A model generated the notes under the pieces. It did not search any database and had not been told where the DNA came from. It saw only the letters and a list, made by a program, of their open reading frames with translations. A stretch of DNA of 7,887 nucleotides, taken from positions 1 through 7,887 of the forward strand of contig DRQI01000318.1 in NCBI GenBank assembly GCA_011330545.1, written 5' to 3'. The translations under genes and the position numbers were made by a program. This DNA is from Flavobacteriia bacterium (GTDB lineage: Bacteria > Bacteroidota > Bacteroidia > Flavobacteriales > Flavobacteriaceae). Every line of letters starts with the position of its first letter. The first letter of the stretch is position 1. Of this stretch, positions 6,387 to 7,887 are shown in pieces.

Positions 6387-7718
6387 ATGAATAGCATTAA
6401 AAATTTATACATACACGAACGCTTTTTTGTTTATATCAGCGTCATTGCGGCAATATTTTTGGTGTCTTATTGGATACCCATACTATATACCGTAGCGTGG
6501 ATATTGGTGTTGATAGTGGGCATGTTGTTTTTTGTTGACGTACTGGTCTTATTCCGATTTAAAAACGGAATCAAAGCGAGGCGTTTGTTACCCGAAAAAT
6601 TTTCGAATTCTGATGAAAACCCGGTACCGGTTACCATTACCAATCGCTATCCGTTTAAAACCCATTTAAAAATAATAGATGAACTGCCGCAACAATTTCA
6701 AAAAAGAGATTTCAATTACGAAACCCAATTAGAACAAAATGGCATACATGATTTTGAATATCAGGTAAGGCCCGTAGAACGTGGTGAATACCATTTTGGC
6801 AATTTGAACATCTTTGTGTCTTCAATGCTGCAGATGGTTGCAAGGCGCTACCGTTTTGATGCCACTCAAATGGTTGCCGTGTACCCTTCATATATACAAA
6901 TGCGTAAGTATGAGTTTTTGGCAATGAGCAATAGGTTGACGGAGTTCGGACTCAAAAAAATCCGCAGGATAGGGCATACGATGGAGTTCGAACAAATAAA
7001 AAATTATGTTGCCGGTGACGATGTGCGAACAATTAATTGGAAAGCTACTGCCAAAAGGGCTCAGTTGATGGTCAATCAATACCAAGACGAAAAATCACAA
7101 CCCATTTATTCAATTATCGATTTAGGAAGAGTGATGAAAATGCCCTTTGAAGAATTAAAACTACTGGATTATGCTATCAATGCAACCTTGGCTTTTTCAA
7201 ATATTGCCTTGTTAAAAAATGACAAAGCCGGAATGATGGCCTTTTCAAAAAAAGTAGAAGCCATTGTAGCTGCCAGCAACAAACGTACACATATCAATGT
7301 GTTAAATGAAGCCCTGTACAATATCGACACACAATTTACAGATTCAGATTACGGCTATTTATACGCAACCATCAAACGAAAAATTACCCATAGGAGTTTA
7401 TTGATTTTATATACCAATTTTGAGCATATCTCAGCCTTAAAAAGGCAATTGCCCTTTTTAAAAGCCATTGCCAAACAACATTTATTGGTAACTGTATTTT
7501 TTGAAAATACAGAATTAGACGAATTGATTACCGAAAATGCCGAAGACCTGCAACGTATTTATCACAAAACCATAGCAGAAAAATTTGCTTACGAAAAACG
7601 ATTGATTGTCAAAGAATTAGAAAACCGGGGCGTACATGCCATACTTACCAAACCCAAACACCTTACTGTAAACGTAATCAATAAGTACTTAGAGTTTAAA
7701 GCAAAGGGAATCATATAA
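6387..7718 (+). CDS. DUF58 domain protein (VWA-like), predicted MoxR partner
   Basis: The product has 443 residues from ATG 6387. Two adjacent hydrophobic segments at about 13-32 and 33-56 anchor it in the membrane. A beta-rich region follows (about 60-165, including PVPVTITNRYPF at 79-90 and RPVERGEYHFGNL at 128-140). The DUF58 hallmark is at about 206-224: NYVAGDDVRTINWKATAKR. Next comes the first strand of a von Willebrand A-like domain, YSIIDLGRVM at 241-250. Canonical MIDAS loops read DxSxS, whereas here the loop is D245-L-G-R-V, so both serines are missing and metal binding in the usual way is doubtful. The remainder (to 443) alternates strands and helices (RSLLILYTNF, HLLVTVFFEN) as expected for a Rossmann-like VWA fold. 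Two N-terminal helices place both ends in the cytoplasm, where MoxR could act on the domain. It is last in the cluster and 87 bp from moxR. The family call is strong; the role is inferred from the MoxR pairing. Confidence 0.95.
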   Translation: MNSIKNLYIHERFFVYISVIAAIFLVSYWIPILYTVAWILVLIVGMLFFVDVLVLFRFKNGIKARRLLPEKFSNSDENPVPVTITNRYPFKTHLKIIDELPQQFQKRDFNYETQLEQNGIHDFEYQVRPVERGEYHFGNLNIFVSSMLQMVARRYRFDATQMVAVYPSYIQMRKYEFLAMSNRLTEFGLKKIRRIGHTMEFEQIKNYVAGDDVRTINWKATAKRAQLMVNQYQDEKSQPIYSIIDLGRVMKMPFEELKLLDYAINATLAFSNIALLKNDKAGMMAFSKKVEAIVAASNKRTHINVLNEALYNIDTQFTDSDYGYLYATIKRKITHRSLLILYTNFEHISALKRQLPFLKAIAKQHLLVTVFFENTELDELITENAEDLQRIYHKTIAEKFAYEKRLIVKELENRGVHAILTKPKHLTVNVINKYLEFKAKGII

Positions 7719-7887
7719 AAATCACAAGGCTTTCTTTAACCCAAATTATGCAATAGAGTTACGTTATGAGTTAGGAAAGCGCAATAAAATAGGGTGTTTT
7801 ACTAAATTAGGCGTAGCACCGCTACGGTTAATTTTGAAAACACAGTGAAACGACCTATTTTGCAGTGATTTCTGAACGGAATAGGAA
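7719..7887. other. Right-edge non-coding region containing a long palindrome
   Basis: No convincing gene lies in these 169 bp. A minus-strand frame is open from the right edge (7886) to a TAA complementary to 7764-7766, 40 codons long, but it runs through the palindrome and has no visible start in the window. No clear intrinsic terminator follows the DUF58 stop. The main content is the nested inverted repeat at 7786-7861, listed separately. The region may be the beginning of a dispersed repeat or a mobile-element end that continues past the window. Confidence 0.5.
7786..7861. repeat. Long imperfect palindrome (nested inverted repeat), possible REP-like or mobile-element-derived hairpin
   Basis: The centre is CGTAGC (7812-7817), loop ACC, GCTACG (7821-7826). 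The stem continues outward with AAATTA (7804-7809) pairing TAATTT (7829-7834), across one G-G mismatch and one G-T pair. GTGTTTT (7794-7800) then pairs AAAACAC (7837-7843) after a small internal loop. Finally AAAATAGG (7786-7793) pairs CCTATTTT (7854-7861), with ten extra bases on the right (7844-7853). That gives about 28 paired positions in 76 bp, far more than expected by chance. There is no T-run directly after the stem, so a standard terminator is unlikely. The base composition of the GC-rich core differs from its AT-rich surroundings. Whether it is repeated elsewhere in the genome cannot be seen here. Confidence 0.7.

Noticed and set aside
7829..7836. Second TAATTTTG match to the Bacteroidota -7 box
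   Set aside because: It lies within the palindrome arm, has no TTG at a suitable distance upstream, and no gene start follows in the window. Such matches are frequent in AT-rich DNA.
7764..7886. Minus-strand 40-codon open frame at the right edge
   Set aside because: It runs entirely through the long palindrome, has no start codon in the window, and is short. It is more likely a by-product of a repeat than a gene, although a degenerate transposase end cannot be excluded.

Overview
The window looks like the chromosome of a Bacteroidota species, most likely Flavobacteriaceae. It is AT-rich, Shine-Dalgarno sequences are weak or absent, one candidate promoter has the Bacteroidota-type -7 box (TAnnTTTG), and the proteins read as flavobacterial versions of their families. 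This assignment comes from sequence character and family recognition; no database search was possible.

Layout. (1) Positions 2-577 carry the 3' end of a plus-strand gene cut by the window edge. Its product is unidentified and may be a secreted TIM-barrel or carbohydrate-active protein. (2) Positions 584-1300 carry a minus-strand RDD-family membrane protein that converges on gene 1 with a 6-bp gap. (3) Positions 1301-1504 form a divergent, very AT-rich intergenic region. (4) From 1505 to 7718 runs a compact plus-strand cluster of six genes: a SpoIIM/DUF95-like membrane protein, a polytopic membrane protein, a DUF4129-like protein, a DUF4350-like protein, a MoxR AAA+ ATPase and a DUF58 protein. 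The first two genes overlap by 14 bp, the next three junctions have exactly 2-nt gaps, and only moxR and the DUF58 gene are separated (87 bp). (5) Positions 7719-7887 contain no convincing gene, but they hold a long imperfect palindrome that looks like a dispersed repeat or mobile-element end.

How the genes fit together. A MoxR ATPase beside a DUF58 protein is a well-known pairing: MoxR ATPases are thought to act as chaperones or remodelling factors for partners with von Willebrand A-like domains. Here the pair is combined with DUF4129, DUF4350, SpoIIM-like and RDD proteins, all predicted to lie in the inner membrane. The inferred picture is a cytoplasmic hexameric ATPase serving an envelope complex, possibly linked to envelope or stress homeostasis. 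The gene set is a recurrent conserved neighbourhood whose biochemical role is, as far as I know, unresolved. It is not new as a gene set, but it is the best candidate in the window for a poorly described system.

I saw no tRNA, rRNA, CRISPR array, complete insertion sequence or toxin-antitoxin pair.
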